Source: Begonia masoniana
Lineage: Eukaryota > Streptophyta > Magnoliopsida > Cucurbitales > Begoniaceae
Reading direction: 5' to 3'
Length of the DNA: 64,000 nucleotides
Assembly (NCBI GenBank): GCA_022432975.1
Contig: CM039502.1
Coordinates: 7,733,407-7,797,406 of the forward strand
The notes under the pieces are model-generated. The model saw only the letters and a list, made by a program, of their open reading frames with translations. It ran no database searches and was not told where the DNA came from. This document shows, in pieces, positions 38,176-49,728 of the stretch (its first letter is position 1; every line of letters begins with the position of its first letter). Made by a program: the position numbers and the translations under genes.

Positions 38176-38250
38176 GTGACGCCTTTCTTCCTCTCTTTTC
38201 AGACTCCATCTCTCCCATTCATCTCCTCGCTTTGTCTGTCTGCAGTTCCA

Positions 38251-38943
38251 ATGAAAATGGTAAAGAAAGAGCTGAAAAACCAAGGTGGGTTATCGAGATC
38301 AATGGCGGAAAAATCAAAAAAATCGCCATTATCGCTACCCAAAAGCTGCAAGAAGAAATACAAGGGAGTGAGAATGAGAAGCTGGGGTTCATGGGTGTCT
38401 GAAATAAGAGCTCCAAATCAAAAAACAAGAATCTGGTTAGGTTCTTATTCTACTCCAGAAGCAGCAGCTAGGGCTTATGACGCTGCCCTTTTATGCCTCA
38501 GAGGATCTTCTGCAAATCCTAATCTCAATTTTCCTATCTTTTCTTCGTCGTCTTCTTCTTGTTTTGATTCTGTCGTATGCCAGAAAAACTCCATTGTTAT
38601 GTCTCCGAAGTCCATCCAAAGAGTTGCAGCTGCTGCAGCCAACGCTTGGGTTGAAGAGAGAGAAAACTCTATTAGCACTCTAGCGTCGTCTTCTTCATCC
38701 CCATCAAATTCCAATCTCCATGACGAGCATGAATTTTCTACGATATCAACTTCCGAGTCGCACAGTATTTTTCATCAGGGCATTGGATCAACGACCGTGA
38801 TGGAATCATGGGACTTCTTCGACGGCCCACAATCGCCGAAATATGTTGACCAATTGATCAGTGGTGCCTTGGTCGACCCACATCTGGCTATGGTGGATGA
38901 ATTTTACGAAGAAAGTGATATTCGTTTATGGAGTTTCTGTTGA
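38251..38943 (+). CDS. AP2/ERF transcription factor, DREB-type ERF012/013/014 group
   Basis: A single-exon gene of 230 residues, normal for this group. One AP2/ERF domain (about residues 36-95) begins [20 protein letters not shown] and includes the helix segment [17 protein letters not shown]; the Val before SEIR is the DREB-type residue. Such proteins bind DRE/CRT or GCC-like boxes in nuclear DNA and regulate stress or developmental genes. A basic Lys-rich N-terminus may serve for nuclear import. The middle is Ser-rich, the acidic C-terminal part is a likely activation region, and the protein ends IRLWSFC, an ending I associate with ERF012-014. The ATG at 38251 is preferred because it follows a TATA box and leader; the frame upstream of it lacks an ATG. 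Which member it matches is not settled. Confidence 0.93.
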   Translation: MKMVKKELKNQGGLSRSMAEKSKKSPLSLPKSCKKKYKGVRMRSWGSWVSEIRAPNQKTRIWLGSYSTPEAAARAYDAALLCLRGSSANPNLNFPIFSSSSSSCFDSVVCQKNSIVMSPKSIQRVAAAAANAWVEERENSISTLASSSSSPSNSNLHDEHEFSTISTSESHSIFHQGIGSTTVMESWDFFDGPQSPKYVDQLISGALVDPHLAMVDEFYEESDIRLWSFC

Positions 38944-40073
38944 AAATCATTTAATTTTATTTAGTATTTCAAACAATACTCAACTTATTATAAGATTTTA
39001 GGCTTGATTATGTAATCTCTTCTGCTCTTTAAACATACTTAACGATGATAATAAATAATAATTGATATAATTATAATTTATTTTTTTAATTACATCAAAT
39101 AGATGACATGACTCTTATCATTATTTTTAGAATAATGTCTTTTATTCATGTCAACATAATCAATCACGTGACAAGATCAGACATTTTAAATCTGGCCTTG
39201 TTCATGTGAGTTTTTAATTTGTCAATTTGGTATTAAATTAGGAAGAGAAAAAAATAAACTGTGAATTCTTCCTCGTAATCAATGTTTTTCTTCTATATTT
39301 ATTGCTTTGCGTGTAATTTACCATAGTTAACAACTACATTCATAATGGCTTGATTGCAATCAATTATAGAAAATTATAATATTACCTTTTCAAAATAAAA
39401 ATATAATATTAATTATACTTAATCACTAGGCTCAAGTACGTACGCCTCAAAAATTACTTTTTTCAGGGGCAATTCATCATCTTTGACTTTTGATATTTCA
39501 AATAAAAACTAATTAAAATTATATAAATAACAAAAAATGTTGTTACGTGGTTTAAATTTTGAATAAAAGAAAGAGATATAGAATGAAATATAATTTAAAT
39601 ATTTTGACTATATATGTATAGTATCAAATGGGGAGAAATGTTGCGATGACGCGATGACATAGTCAGAGAAATTTTTTTTAGAATTAGAGAAACATAGATC
39701 ATTGATGCACGAATAAGTTAAAGAGAGACGGTAGTGATGCACCACGTTATCTTAATGTCCAACAATAGCAAGAAACGGTAATGCAAAATCTAATTTGAAG
39801 GAAAAAGTGACGTAGCTTCGGACAATTAGTGGCAAATTAATTAAGAACGTGACATGCATGACTTATTGAAGGAGAGAAGGAGATTGGCTAATATGCATAA
39901 GAATATAACTTCTTCACAAGTTACTAGAGTAGATGAAAAGCTAAAAAAAAAAAAAGAGTTCAAAATTATGATAAAGAAACTATTTGTACGTTGATCTTTC
40001 TTTCTTGTTTTGCATACTTAGGTGTAACATGGACAGTTTTGCTTAAATACATTTTTTTTTTTGGAAGAGTAAG
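38944..40073. other. ERF 3' flank and spacer
   Basis: AT-rich sequence with no gene. The last five bases before the copia element are GTAAG (40069-40073), its target-site duplication. Confidence 0.6.
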
Positions 40074-40430
40074 AGTTATAATTATAAGGATCTATAATTC
40101 TATTTGAATCTAAATTATTAAACTATAAATTATACATTATGTTATTATCAGGTTTAAGTCCATATTAAAGTGATTTAATATGATTTCAACGGACTTTAGA
40201 ATATATTAAATATAATATGGTTATATTATAACGTATAGAGATACCAGAGGTAATTTACCAATTTGTGATGGCCAAACTGGTAAATTACTCAATTAAGTTA
40301 AATATAGGATTATGGTTCCCAATTCACAATCGAACCTTTTGTCTCTTGAAACCTCCATCACTCTAGAGAGCGTTTGAGAAGGCGATTGTTGAATTCGGAA
40401 GATCCACGTACCCGATTGACTAATATGGTT
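40074..40430 (+). repeat. 5' LTR of copia element 2 (recognisable part)
   Basis: Matches 47710 to about 48055, including the shared cactctagagagcgtttgag string. Beyond about 40430 the match to the 3' LTR is lost, so the true 3' border of this LTR is uncertain. Confidence 0.8.
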
Positions 40431-40949
40431 GTCTAGCAATTGAATATATGTATATGAATTTTCTTAACTCTTTTTTGGTGCAATTTTATGAAGTCTTACA
40501 TTGTAAAATAAAATAGTTGGGTAACATGCTATAAATTAGTTTTTCTTGCTTTAATTATCCTGTTTTTATATGTTGGGGATGAGACATGACATTGTATGAA
40601 TTTCGATCGGCCCAAAGGAAGGTTGATGTTTGTACAGTTGCATGACTTGTTAGTAGTATTCAAACATATGACAATTATTAGGTTGCCATGTGAATATTGA
40701 ACTTGTCCAAAGATAAGTTCATTGTTTGCAGGTCTTATTGTCAATGTTTATATACTGGACCAAGTTACCAATTACAAGGTAACACTTTTAGCCAAAATAC
40801 TAAGTGTTAATGTTGTGCCGGTTTCTTGTTGATGGATGCATTATATTTTGAGTTATATCATTGTCATGTATATGCATATTAATTTGTGAGCTAATGTTGT
40901 TTCATTTTCTATGTTGTTACAGTTAACATCTCAAGTATAATAGGTAACG

Positions 40950-41647
40950 TTAATGCAGTTCCTATGCTTAACGGTACCAACTATAAAGTCTGGAAAGAGA
41001 ACGTTATAATTGTTCTCGGGTGAATGGATCTTGACATTGCACTTAAGGTCGCACGCTTCTCACCTCTTTTAGCATCAAATACCCTTGATGATAAAAGGAA
41101 GCTGGAAAGTGGGAGCGTTCGAATCATGTAAGTCTAATGATTATGAAACGCCATTCTAGAAGCATTTCTGGGCAATATGTCAGAAGACACTGATATCAAA
41201 ACATTCATCGAAGAACTTGGGAAACGTTTTGAGAAAAACGAGAAGGCTGAGACAAACACACTTTTAGTTAAACTTGTCTCGCTCAAGTATAATGGAAAGA
41301 GGAATATCAGGGAGTATATAATGGAAATGTCTCATCTTGCTTCAAGACTTAAGGAACATAAGTTAGAGCTGTCAGAAGACATATTTGTTCACTTAGTCTT
41401 GATTTCTCTTCCTCCTCAGTTTGGGCAGTTTAAGATCAGTTATAACTGCCAGAAGGATAAGTTGACACTTAATGAATTAATATCTCATTGTGTTCAAGAG
41501 GAAGAGATGATTAAGCATGATTGGACAAAAAGTGCTCATTTGATATCATCTTCTAAAGATAAAAGAAAGAAAAGGAAGAAGAAAGTTGTTGGTGCTCATT
41601 CTAAGTTGAAACAAAAGAAGTCTAAGGGTTTCAGTTGTTTCTTATGA
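40950..41647 (+). pseudogene. gag remnant of copia element 2
   Basis: Begins in the usual PMLNGTNYKVWKENVIIVLG block (with a stop after it). The open part from 41177 runs through IREYIMEMSHLASRLKEH and FVHLVLISLPPQFGQF to a Lys-rich tail. It ends at the first Cys of the CX2CX4HX4C zinc knuckle; the second Cys codon is TGA, and the His and last Cys lie beyond the nested element at about 45343-45370. Confidence 0.82.
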
Positions 41648-42268
41648 AATTGTAACACCCGGTTCTATAGAACTAATTATTTAATCTTTTAATTAATGGT
41701 ACACTTTACATGGCAATAATAAATGTAGGGTTAGTGGATGACTAGGCGAGGGCATAAGGGTAATTGAAAATTTAAAAGTGGATAACGTATTTAAGGTAAG
41801 AGGTTTTGGGTTTAATGCACTGTAGCCGCCACTGTTTTTCCCAAATCATTTTCGACTTTCAGCTTCTCAGCTCAGCAGAGTGCGCTAGGAGATTCTTCTC
41901 CGATTTTCCCTTCGGCTTAGGTGAGTTTTACTAAGGTATCTTACTGCATTGTGATTATAGATGATATAGGTGTATCGTAGATGCATATTCCTGGAAATGC
42001 AGGGCGTAGGAGTTGAGTCGGGTCTCGTATGAATCGGGAATGTGCTATGAACTAAACTTCCTGTTGACTTATAGAGTGTTTAAGTCATAATATGTTTTTG
42101 ATGATGTATTTAAAGGATAAATAATGTAATTTGATTATGTGTATTTAATGAGAATAATGAATATGAGGTTATTTGGAAATACCCTTGAAAATGGTATTTT
42201 AGTTATCTAATAAATTGTATTGAGTATACAGGGCTGAATAGTTAAACAGGGCTAAAATTAGTTGTTCC

Positions 42269-43574
42269 TTGTGCCGATCACAAGACGACAAAGAAATGAA
42301 GGCTTCTGCCGATTGCTAAAAGACAGAAGAAGAAGTCGTTCAGTGCGTGCTTGTGCCGATGACGTGTCAAGATGCAATCTGCCGATAGCATTTGAAGCTA
42401 CTCTTGCCGACACTGTTCAAGGATTCTCATGCCGATAGTATTTACGGTTGTCTCTGCCGATGGAGTTCAAAGTTTACATCTGCCGATGGCATTTTAAAGA
42501 AACTCGTGCCGATGGCGTTTAAAGAAACTCGTGCCGATGGCGTTTAAAGATGTTCATGCCGATTGCTTTGTAGCTGCATCTGCCGATGTCGTTCAAGGTT
42601 TCTCATGCCGATGGCATTCAAAGACTCATCTGCCGATGGCCCTACAAGATGCAAATACCGATGGGGTCTTACACTTCAAATACCGATGAAGTTTTACACT
42701 CCAAATACCGATGGCATCCAAAGATTCTTATAACGATGACATATGAAGACTCTTTTGCCGATGGTATTCCTGCTGATGACATATTAAGTCAGCTGCCGAT
42801 TACATTTGAAGCCTCATATGCCGATGGCTCTACAAGTTGCATTTACCGATGACGTGGCATTATTTTACAAGCTGCATCTGGTTATGATCTTCCGCCAGAA
42901 TTTAAAGTTAGCCGCGAAGCTACAGTGATGTCGTTTTCAAGCATTAACTCCAGACCTTTAATGGCGACGACGAACAACATTTTCAGATGCAACGGATAGC
43001 TGCTTCAGTACGGATGCTTCCCAACGGTAACATTTTTTATTTGGAGTAAGAAGCATTCAATTCCATGAAGCAAGGATATACAGAGTATATAAGCAGAAGA
43101 AAAGGCTCGTAGACTAACTTTTGCGAATTTTCAATTGATAGCCCTAAGCTGCAAAAGTTTTCATACTCTGTAATCACTGTACATCTCTCTAAACTCGAAC
43201 TTGAGATTTCTGCTGTGAGAGTGTAGTCTGTGATCAATTTCACAAACACAAATTATTTGTAAAGGCAGTGGATTGACGCCCGGCAAGTTCAATCCAGAAT
43301 TGTAAAGGCAATTGATCGGAGCCCGGAATCCCGATCTAGTCATTCTCGTGAGTAGAAGGTTAAGGATCTTCAAGGGGTGAGCCTTGAAGCGTGGACGTAG
43401 GCAGTTTGGCCGAACCACGTAAAAATACTGGTGTCGAATTTCTCTCTCTCTCTCTTTACATTATTTGAGCACTTGTGTTAAATTTAAGTTTTAATCAAGA
43501 AGAGAAATTAAGTTTAATTTTAGTAAAATTAAAAAGTCTAATTCACCCCCCTCTTAGACAATTACGGTCCTACA
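42269..43574 (+). mobile_element. Possible solo LTR nested inside the nested element
   Basis: The right end resembles the 3' end of some plant copia LTRs: a gtggacgtaggcagt...gaaccacgt block, a CT tract, then aattcacccccctcttag...ctaca. The left border is set at ttgtgccgatc because the flanking 5-mers GTTCC (42264-42268) and CTTCC (43575-43579) could be a one-mismatch target duplication. It contains the 25-bp minisatellite. The left border is weakly supported. Confidence 0.4.
42356..42885. repeat. 25-bp minisatellite with TGCCGATGG core, about 20 units
   Basis: About twenty adjacent units with a period near 25 bases, most starting TGCCGATGGCRTT or TACCGATG and differing in the second half. 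Earlier scattered cores near 42275 and 42308 suggest that the array once began further left. Some frames are open across it, but composition and family context argue against coding. Confidence 0.9.
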
Positions 43575-43863
43575 CTTCCAAACTAGTTTCCCTAGATTTC
43601 TGGATAGATTAGAATGAGGCTTAGTAGAAATCTGATTAATATTCTGTTTATGACTCTAGGTGAGCAAAGCTTCCAAAGTAGTTGGAACCGAGTTTTTCCA
43701 GGGAGCCAGGTAAGTGAAGTATGTTTGTACCTTTGGGCCTACATCACAGAACAGTAGGGTTGTGTATGCTTGATTGTGTTTGTATGTCATGCATCATATT
43801 TTGAAAATAAGCGAAAATAAATTTATATGAATGGCATGGCAAGGAATGAACAGACTGTAACAG

Positions 43864-44060
43864 TTGATAAGAGAACTAATCTGCCCCTTAATCGAGAGAG
43901 AGGATGTATGACTTTGGGGGAAGTGATCCAAACCCCAATTTCACAGGGGGATCTGAACAGTTTGTTAAGGGAACTAATCCGCCCTTTAATCGAGAGAGAT
44001 GATGTATGACTTTGGGAGAAGTGATCCAACTCCCAATTTCACAGGGGTATCAGATCAGAA
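43864..44060. repeat. Tandem duplication, about 98-bp unit x2
   Basis: Two copies, each with gaactaatc, ttaatcgagagag, gatgtatgactttggg, gaagtgatccaa and ccaatttcacagggg. The copies differ at several bases. Confidence 0.85.
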
Positions 44061-44668
44061 ACGAATGCATATGCAACGGAGATGAGAAAGTAGAAACTGC
44101 ATGTTTAGGAATTTATGTTTTGACATTTCATTTCATTACAGCTTTACTTACTTAGTATTAGGCTAATAGATGAGTTTTGTAATGTAGGTGAAGAAGTGAC
44201 AGCAGGTGAATTCCCTGAGTTTACTGAGGAATAAGTGATGTTGGAGGAGCACTTCTATGCTACGGTTAGGAGCTCTGATGAGGCGGTTTAACTTTTGTCT
44301 GAATGAGAGTTTTCAATGGATAGATATTCTGATGAAGTGTTCTGAGAATTTTAATGATAGTAGAAGTTTGATACTTCTTTTAACACTTCTGTGATCTTCT
44401 TTTCTGGATTTGAAAATATGATTTGATTTCAACTGTAGCTTGCTATTCTGAATTTTTAAGAAGTGTGGATTTGTGTTGATTAGAATGATTTCAGCAAAAT
44501 GTACAAAATCGTTTAGCAGTCGGATTTACTCCTTGTTAGAGTCTCTTTTTGGTCTATCGGTAGAAGTTGGGTGTTTTGTCCGCCGGCAGATGTTGAAGGA
44601 CTGAATCATCCGACTGACGTCATCGGAAGATGTCTTCAGTAGAAGCCATCGGAAGATTTAGGCAATAA

Positions 44669-44999
44669 GTTTGCCGTTTTGTGATCGGTGTGAGTTAGAT
44701 GAATGAATCATCCGGCTTACGTCATCGGTAGAAGCGCATAATAAGTTTGTCGTTTTGTGATCGATGTGAGTTAGATGAATGAATCATTCGGCTTATGTCA
44801 TCGGTAGAAGCGCATAATAAGTTTGTCATTTTGTGATCGGTGTGAGTTAGATAAATGAATCATCCGGCTTACGTCATCGGTAGAAACGCATAATAAGTTT
44901 GTCATTTTGTGATCGGTGTAAGTTAGATGGATGAATCATCCGGCTTACGTCATCGGTAGAAGTGTATAATAAGTTTTGTCGTTTTGTGATTGGTGGAAG
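44669..44999. repeat. 77-bp tandem repeat, about 4.3 units
   Basis: Each unit reads gtttgtcgttttgtgatcgg, gtgagttaga, gaatgaatcatccggctta, cgtcatcggtagaagcgca. Copies differ by only a few bases each. There are no spacers between units, so it is not CRISPR-like. The core atcggtagaag reverse-complements to cttctaccgat, close to the core of the minisatellite at 42356-42885. Confidence 0.93.
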
Positions 45000-45512
45000 C
45001 CTTCAGCTTCTGTTTCTGCCCCCTTTTCGTTGACTTTGTTTATCGGTAGATGCGTTTGACTCTTACGATTTTCAAGTTTTCACGCTTAAGTCTTGATCTC
45101 TTTTGGTCGAATTATTTCTTAATATTTAACCGATTATTCAAACATTGTTTTATAGCTCTGCTTAATTCTGTTTTGCTAAAAAGAATTTCCGCTGCAAGAT
45201 TTTAAATGTTTTTTTTTTAGATTTTAGAAAAATGTCAAATTTTGACTTTCGAGCGAAATTTAAATTTGGTCCAAAGTTTCTCAGTCGTGTTCGGGTTATG
45301 TGTAACGAACTGGGTTCAGAGGACCCGGGGCGTTACAGTAATGAAGAAGTGCACCAAAAGAAATATTGTGACAAGTATAACGCATGACGCGTGAAGAAAG
45401 GTGCACTTCTCAATTTTGCTTGTTTTGAGGTTAATTTGGTTTCTAAATCTAGACATAGTATGTCTAAGAGGAAGTTGTTCCTCTTCCTTTAATTTTCCTT
45501 GATTTCGATCAA

Positions 45513-46567
45513 GTGGATAATGAAAAATACAATGTTGAATCAATTCTTGAACCTCTTCAGGAAGTGATTTCTGAAAAACAAACTCAACAACATCGAGAAA
45601 ATATGTCATTACGGAGGTCCACTAGAGAGAGAATGAATATGATTTCGGATGATTACAACGTATTCCTACCAGAACATGAGGAACTCGGTGAGGTGAAAGA
45701 TGACCCTATAATTTCCAACCAAACTATTAAAAGTTTTGATTCTCAAAAGTAGACTGATGTCATGAATAAGGAGTTAAAGTCCATGAAGGACAATGACGTT
45801 TGGGATCTCGTCCCGTTACCTGCAGGTTTGAAACTCGTCGGTTGTAAATGGATTTTTAAATCCAAAAGGGATTCAAAATGTAACATTGAGAGATTCAAAA
45901 CACGTCTTGTTACTAAGGATTTTACTCAAAGACAATGCATCGACTATAAGGAAACTTTCTCTCCGGTATCTACGAAAGATTCCTTCAAAACTATAATGGC
46001 ACTAGTAGCTCATTTTGATTTAGAGCTACATCAGATGGATATAAAGAAGACGTTTCTCAATGATGACATTGATGAAACGATCTATATAGTGCAACTCGAG
46101 TTCTTTGATTCGAATAAATCAAAGGACTTAGTTTGCAAATTAAAGAAATTTATCTATGGGCTAAAACAAGCTTTCCGTCAATTGTATTACAAATTTCATC
46201 GAGCAGTCACCTCATATGGTTTTGAGGCGAATAAAGTTGATGATTGTGTATATCATAAATTTAGTAGGAATAAAATGATGTTTCTAGTTTTATATGTCGA
46301 TAACATATTATTGGCATGCAACGATATAAGCTTGTTGCACGACAAAAAAGAAATTTCTTTCAAAGAAATTTGAAATGAAAGATCTTGGTGACGCCACTTG
46401 TGTATTAGGAATCCAAATATACAGAGATCGTTGTCGATATATATTTGGATTATCACAAAAAAGCTATATCGAGAAAGTTTTAAAAAGATTTGACATGCAA
46501 GAATGTAAACTAGGAGATACCCCTGTTGCCAAATGAAACAAAATAAATAAAAGTCAATGCCCTTCAA
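45513..46567 (+). pseudogene. Reverse transcriptase remnant of copia element 2
   Basis: Begins with the pre-RT linker (LRRSTRERMNMISDDY) and continues after a stop into MKDNDVWDLVPLPAG, VGCKWIFKSKRDS, YKETFSPVS and LHQMDIKKTFLNDDIDETIY. The catalytic box is YVDNILLA instead of YVDD, and a frameshift follows near 46350. Inactive by several criteria. Confidence 0.9.
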
Positions 46568-46587
46568 GTGACTTTGAAGTCAAAGAA

Positions 46588-47286
46588 ATGCAAAAGATTC
46601 ATTATACTTCGGTTGTTGGAAGTTTAATGTATGTTCAAGTATGCACGCATCCAGATATTGCGTACATAGTTGACATGTTGGGTAGATACTCGAGCAATCC
46701 TGGATTGGATCATTGGAAGGTTGTAAAAAGGCTACTCAGATACTTACAGAGAACAAAAGAGTACATGCTTATATTCAAGAAATCAAATCAGCTCGAGATC
46801 ATTGAGTATACTGACTCTGATTTTGCTGGATGTCAAGATGACTTGAAGTCAACGTCGGGCTATATTTTTCTTTTAGCTGGAAGAGCTATCTCTTGGAAGA
46901 GTGTCAAACAGAGACTTACGGTCTCTTCTACTATGGCAGCTGAGTTTATAGCAAATTATGAGGCATCCAATCAGACATTATGACTGAGTAACTTTGTCAC
47001 GAGATTGCGAATCTCGAATGGTATTGAAAGACCACTTCGGATTTTATGTGACAATCAGTCAGCTGTGATGTTCTCAAACAACAACAAAAGCTTCTCAAAG
47101 TCTAAGTTTGTAGACATCAAGTTTCTTGTTGTGAATGAAAGGGTTTAGAATGGTCAAATATATATAGATCACATTGTAACAGACTTCATGATTGCGGATC
47201 TGCTAACCAAGGGATTACGACCCAAGGTCTTTCACGAGCATGTTGCTCATATGGGGGTTGTATCTCTTGGAGATATTGAGATTTAG
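46588..47286 (+). pseudogene. RNase H remnant of copia element 2
   Basis: Contains VVGSLMYVQVCTHPDIAY, YTDSDFAGCQDDLKSTSGY and SWKSVKQRLTVSSTMAAEF, then further stops before the usual ending with TKGLRPKVF near 47210. It lies just before the purine tract and 3' LTR. Confidence 0.88.
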
Positions 47287-47709
47287 TGGGAGTCTGTAAT
47301 TTTTTTTATGTGATTCTATTCTATAGATATTTCTAATGAATATTTTGGTTACTGCAGTATTCATTTGATAAGTTATTCATTTAATTCACTCTGACATTTG
47401 AGTTTTAATTATCTCAATAAAGTTTTGGTTGGACCAATTGGAAATAGACATTTTAAATTACATTACATGTAATTTTCATGTTACACATCCATATTTGATC
47501 TTCGTCATTTGGTTATGTTGGTGTTTGTGATCATTGATAGATTTAGTTATAATAATTGTGACAAAAGCCGCTTTGGTCCTGCATTTGATATATTTGATGG
47601 ACAAGATTGTTTGAGTATACTTTTTTTAGATGATAACAAAATTTAATATCATAAGGATAAAGTTATATTGTGTAATAGATTAGTTTATAATTTGATCCAA
47701 GTAGGAGAT

Positions 47710-48219
47710 TGTTAGAATTATAAAGATTTATAATTCTATTTGAATTTAAATTGTTAAACTATAAATTATACATTATGTTATCATCAGATTTAAGTCTATA
47801 TTAAAGTGATTTAATATGATTTCAACGGACTTTGGAGTATATTAAATATAATATAGTTATATTATAATGTGTAGAGACACCAAGGATAATTTACCAATTT
47901 GTGATGGGCAAACTGGTAAATTACTCAATTAAGTTAAATATAGGGTTACAGTTCCCAATTCACAATCGAACATTTAGCCTCTTGGAACCTCCGTCACTCT
48001 AGAGAGCGTTTGAGAAGGCGATTGTCGAATTTGGAAGATCCACGCACTCGATCTATGGTTTTTTGCATTCAAACAATGAATCTGAGTATGTCCTTCTTGT
48101 TTTAATTATTTACTTGTAGAATTTCTAACGTATCGATTTAAGAACTGAGCTCTCGCTCCTTTTCAGTTTTGAAATTTATTTTGGATTCAATTAATTTGGT
48201 TGTTTTATTGAATCCAACA
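47710..48219 (+). repeat. 3' LTR of copia element 2
   Basis: 510 bases, TG...CA termini (TGTTAGAATT to AATCCAACA), followed by the GTAAG duplication. Confidence 0.92.
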
Positions 48220-48224
48220 GTAAG

Positions 48225-49392
48225 TGCATAACTGTAGGTAATAATACATTGTTTCATATTTTTATTAAAAAAAGACTAAAATTTTTGGAAAGATAATATA
48301 ATATAAGTCATATAATTAAAAAATTGGCAGTGCAAGAAGTCTCTTCACAAGAAGAGAATGCAACAAACTTTGCTGTTAATCTACAAAAGTTTTAAAAATA
48401 AATGATTTCATGAGAAGTGAATCACAATAATATTCCAAAAGTACCTCAACTTTCACTAACTTTACCAGAGATGATTGTGTTAGAAGAAATTCTTTCGCAA
48501 TGAGAATGTTGTTGAAAAATGTGCATAATCTAATCATAGAATAATAACTAAAAAATTAGATTGAACAACAAGAAAAAAAAATAACACAAAAGATTTAAAG
48601 TGATTTAAACACTTGGTCCTATATCCACCGTCGTAACGTTGTAACTTTTTCATTGAATCTGAAATTTGTCCCAAATACAAAGAGCACCTATTAGAGAAAG
48701 AGAATAAAAATGCAACCGAAGAAATCAAAGATTAGCTAACATCTTGGAGCTCACCTCCTTGGCAAGTTGGCAGAAATATTACGAACCCTAACTTTTCTCT
48801 GTTTTTTATTCTTGCTCCACGAATGTTGATATTAAATATAAAAAAATTTATATAAATAATTGTCCAAGAGATTAACAAATCGAACTGAGTTAGTTTACTA
48901 TAAAAAAATAGTACATAAACCCATAAGAATTGAAAACCAATAATTCCTAAATACATTACTTGAATGAGTTTTCAATTGATAAGTGGAAAGTTTAGAGCGT
49001 TTAGGGTGTAAGCAAGTTGCATCAAATTTATCGCAACTTTTCTATAAAACAAAATTGCAAATTAAATGAAGAAGAATAAAAATGAATCTATTTAATTTTG
49101 CAGAGGAATGATAAAGGATGGAGCGTATAAAATTTGAAGATGATGGACAAATTCACAATTTTCTCAATGTCAATTGGAAAATGATATCATGATCAAAGAA
49201 GTGATAGAGATCAACAGTAACATTAGCCCTGGCCTGCCCCAAATTTGTTGGGCCTATTGGTCTATTCCAGGGCCCATAGACCCACAACATCTCTCTTCAG
49301 TTCTGCAAATAAACATGCTACCAACTCTCTCTCTCTCCCAATGACTTGGGAGGGAGTGTGTTGTGCCAATGACTACATTATAATTAAGAAAA

Positions 49393-49441
<49 letters not shown>

Positions 49442-49728
49442 ATATAGTGTGTTCGAAAAGGTCTTCAAAAAACTTGACCAACCAAGCTATTCTGTGGTTC
49501 TTACGTTGTAGTCTAACCTTTTTTGGGTTGTAAGCAAGCTGGAAACTTTAAGCTCTGTTTTAATCCTATGTATATGCCTACTAAATTGATCGGAAACCAG
49601 AAGCATAAAAAATGTTGTTTTCTCCTGCACAATTCACGTGGAAACTCCCAAAAAAAACTCTAAAAACAAACATGGTTTTGAAAAAATAAATCACATTAAA
49701 GAAAACTGGACCCAGAAACGGGAGAGTT
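48225..49728. other. Spacer 3' of NSP2
   Basis: AT-rich sequence without a recognisable gene. It includes a CT microsatellite at 49396-49434 and the NSP2 3' flank. Confidence 0.6.
49396..49434. repeat. (CT)n microsatellite
   Basis: About 19 uninterrupted CT units, likely polymorphic. Confidence 0.96.

Larger units (their letters stand above)
41651..45337. mobile_element. Nested LTR-like element (probable solo LTR or non-coding LTR element)
   Basis: Starts TGTAACACCCGG and ends GGGGCGTTACA, the terminal strings typical of Ty3/gypsy-type plant LTRs. It is flanked by GAAAT (41646-41650) and GTAAT (45338-45342), a 5-base duplication with one mismatch. No pol coding or primer-binding site is visible, so it is either one long LTR or a large non-coding derivative. 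It carries its own nested insertion and three tandem repeats. Confidence 0.7.
40074..48219 (+). mobile_element. Ty1/copia LTR retrotransposon 2, degenerate, host of a nested insertion
   Basis: Bounded by the 5-base duplication GTAAG (40069-40073 and 48220-48224). The 3' LTR is 47710-48219 (starts TGTTAGAATT, ends AATCCAACA), and a purine tract (gtaggaga) precedes it. The 5' LTR begins at 40074 and matches the 3' LTR to about 40430, then diverges. Internal sequence holds gag, reverse transcriptase and RNase H in copia order. The protease and integrase core is missing: the sequence jumps from just after the gag zinc knuckle to the linker before RT near 45500. Another element (41651-45337) sits in the gag zinc knuckle. 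Stops occur throughout. Confidence 0.93.

Noticed and set aside
42356..42885. Minisatellite considered as a coding repeat protein (open frame 42586-42852)
   Set aside because: Unit length is not kept in frame across the array and it sits in a non-coding LTR-like element.
44669..44999. Regular 77-bp repeats, considered as a CRISPR-like array
   Set aside because: Units are contiguous with no unique spacers, and the context is a plant retroelement.
45513..46983. Copia 2 RT and RNase H considered as a working host gene
   Set aside because: Stops, a frameshift and a changed catalytic box; flanked by LTRs.
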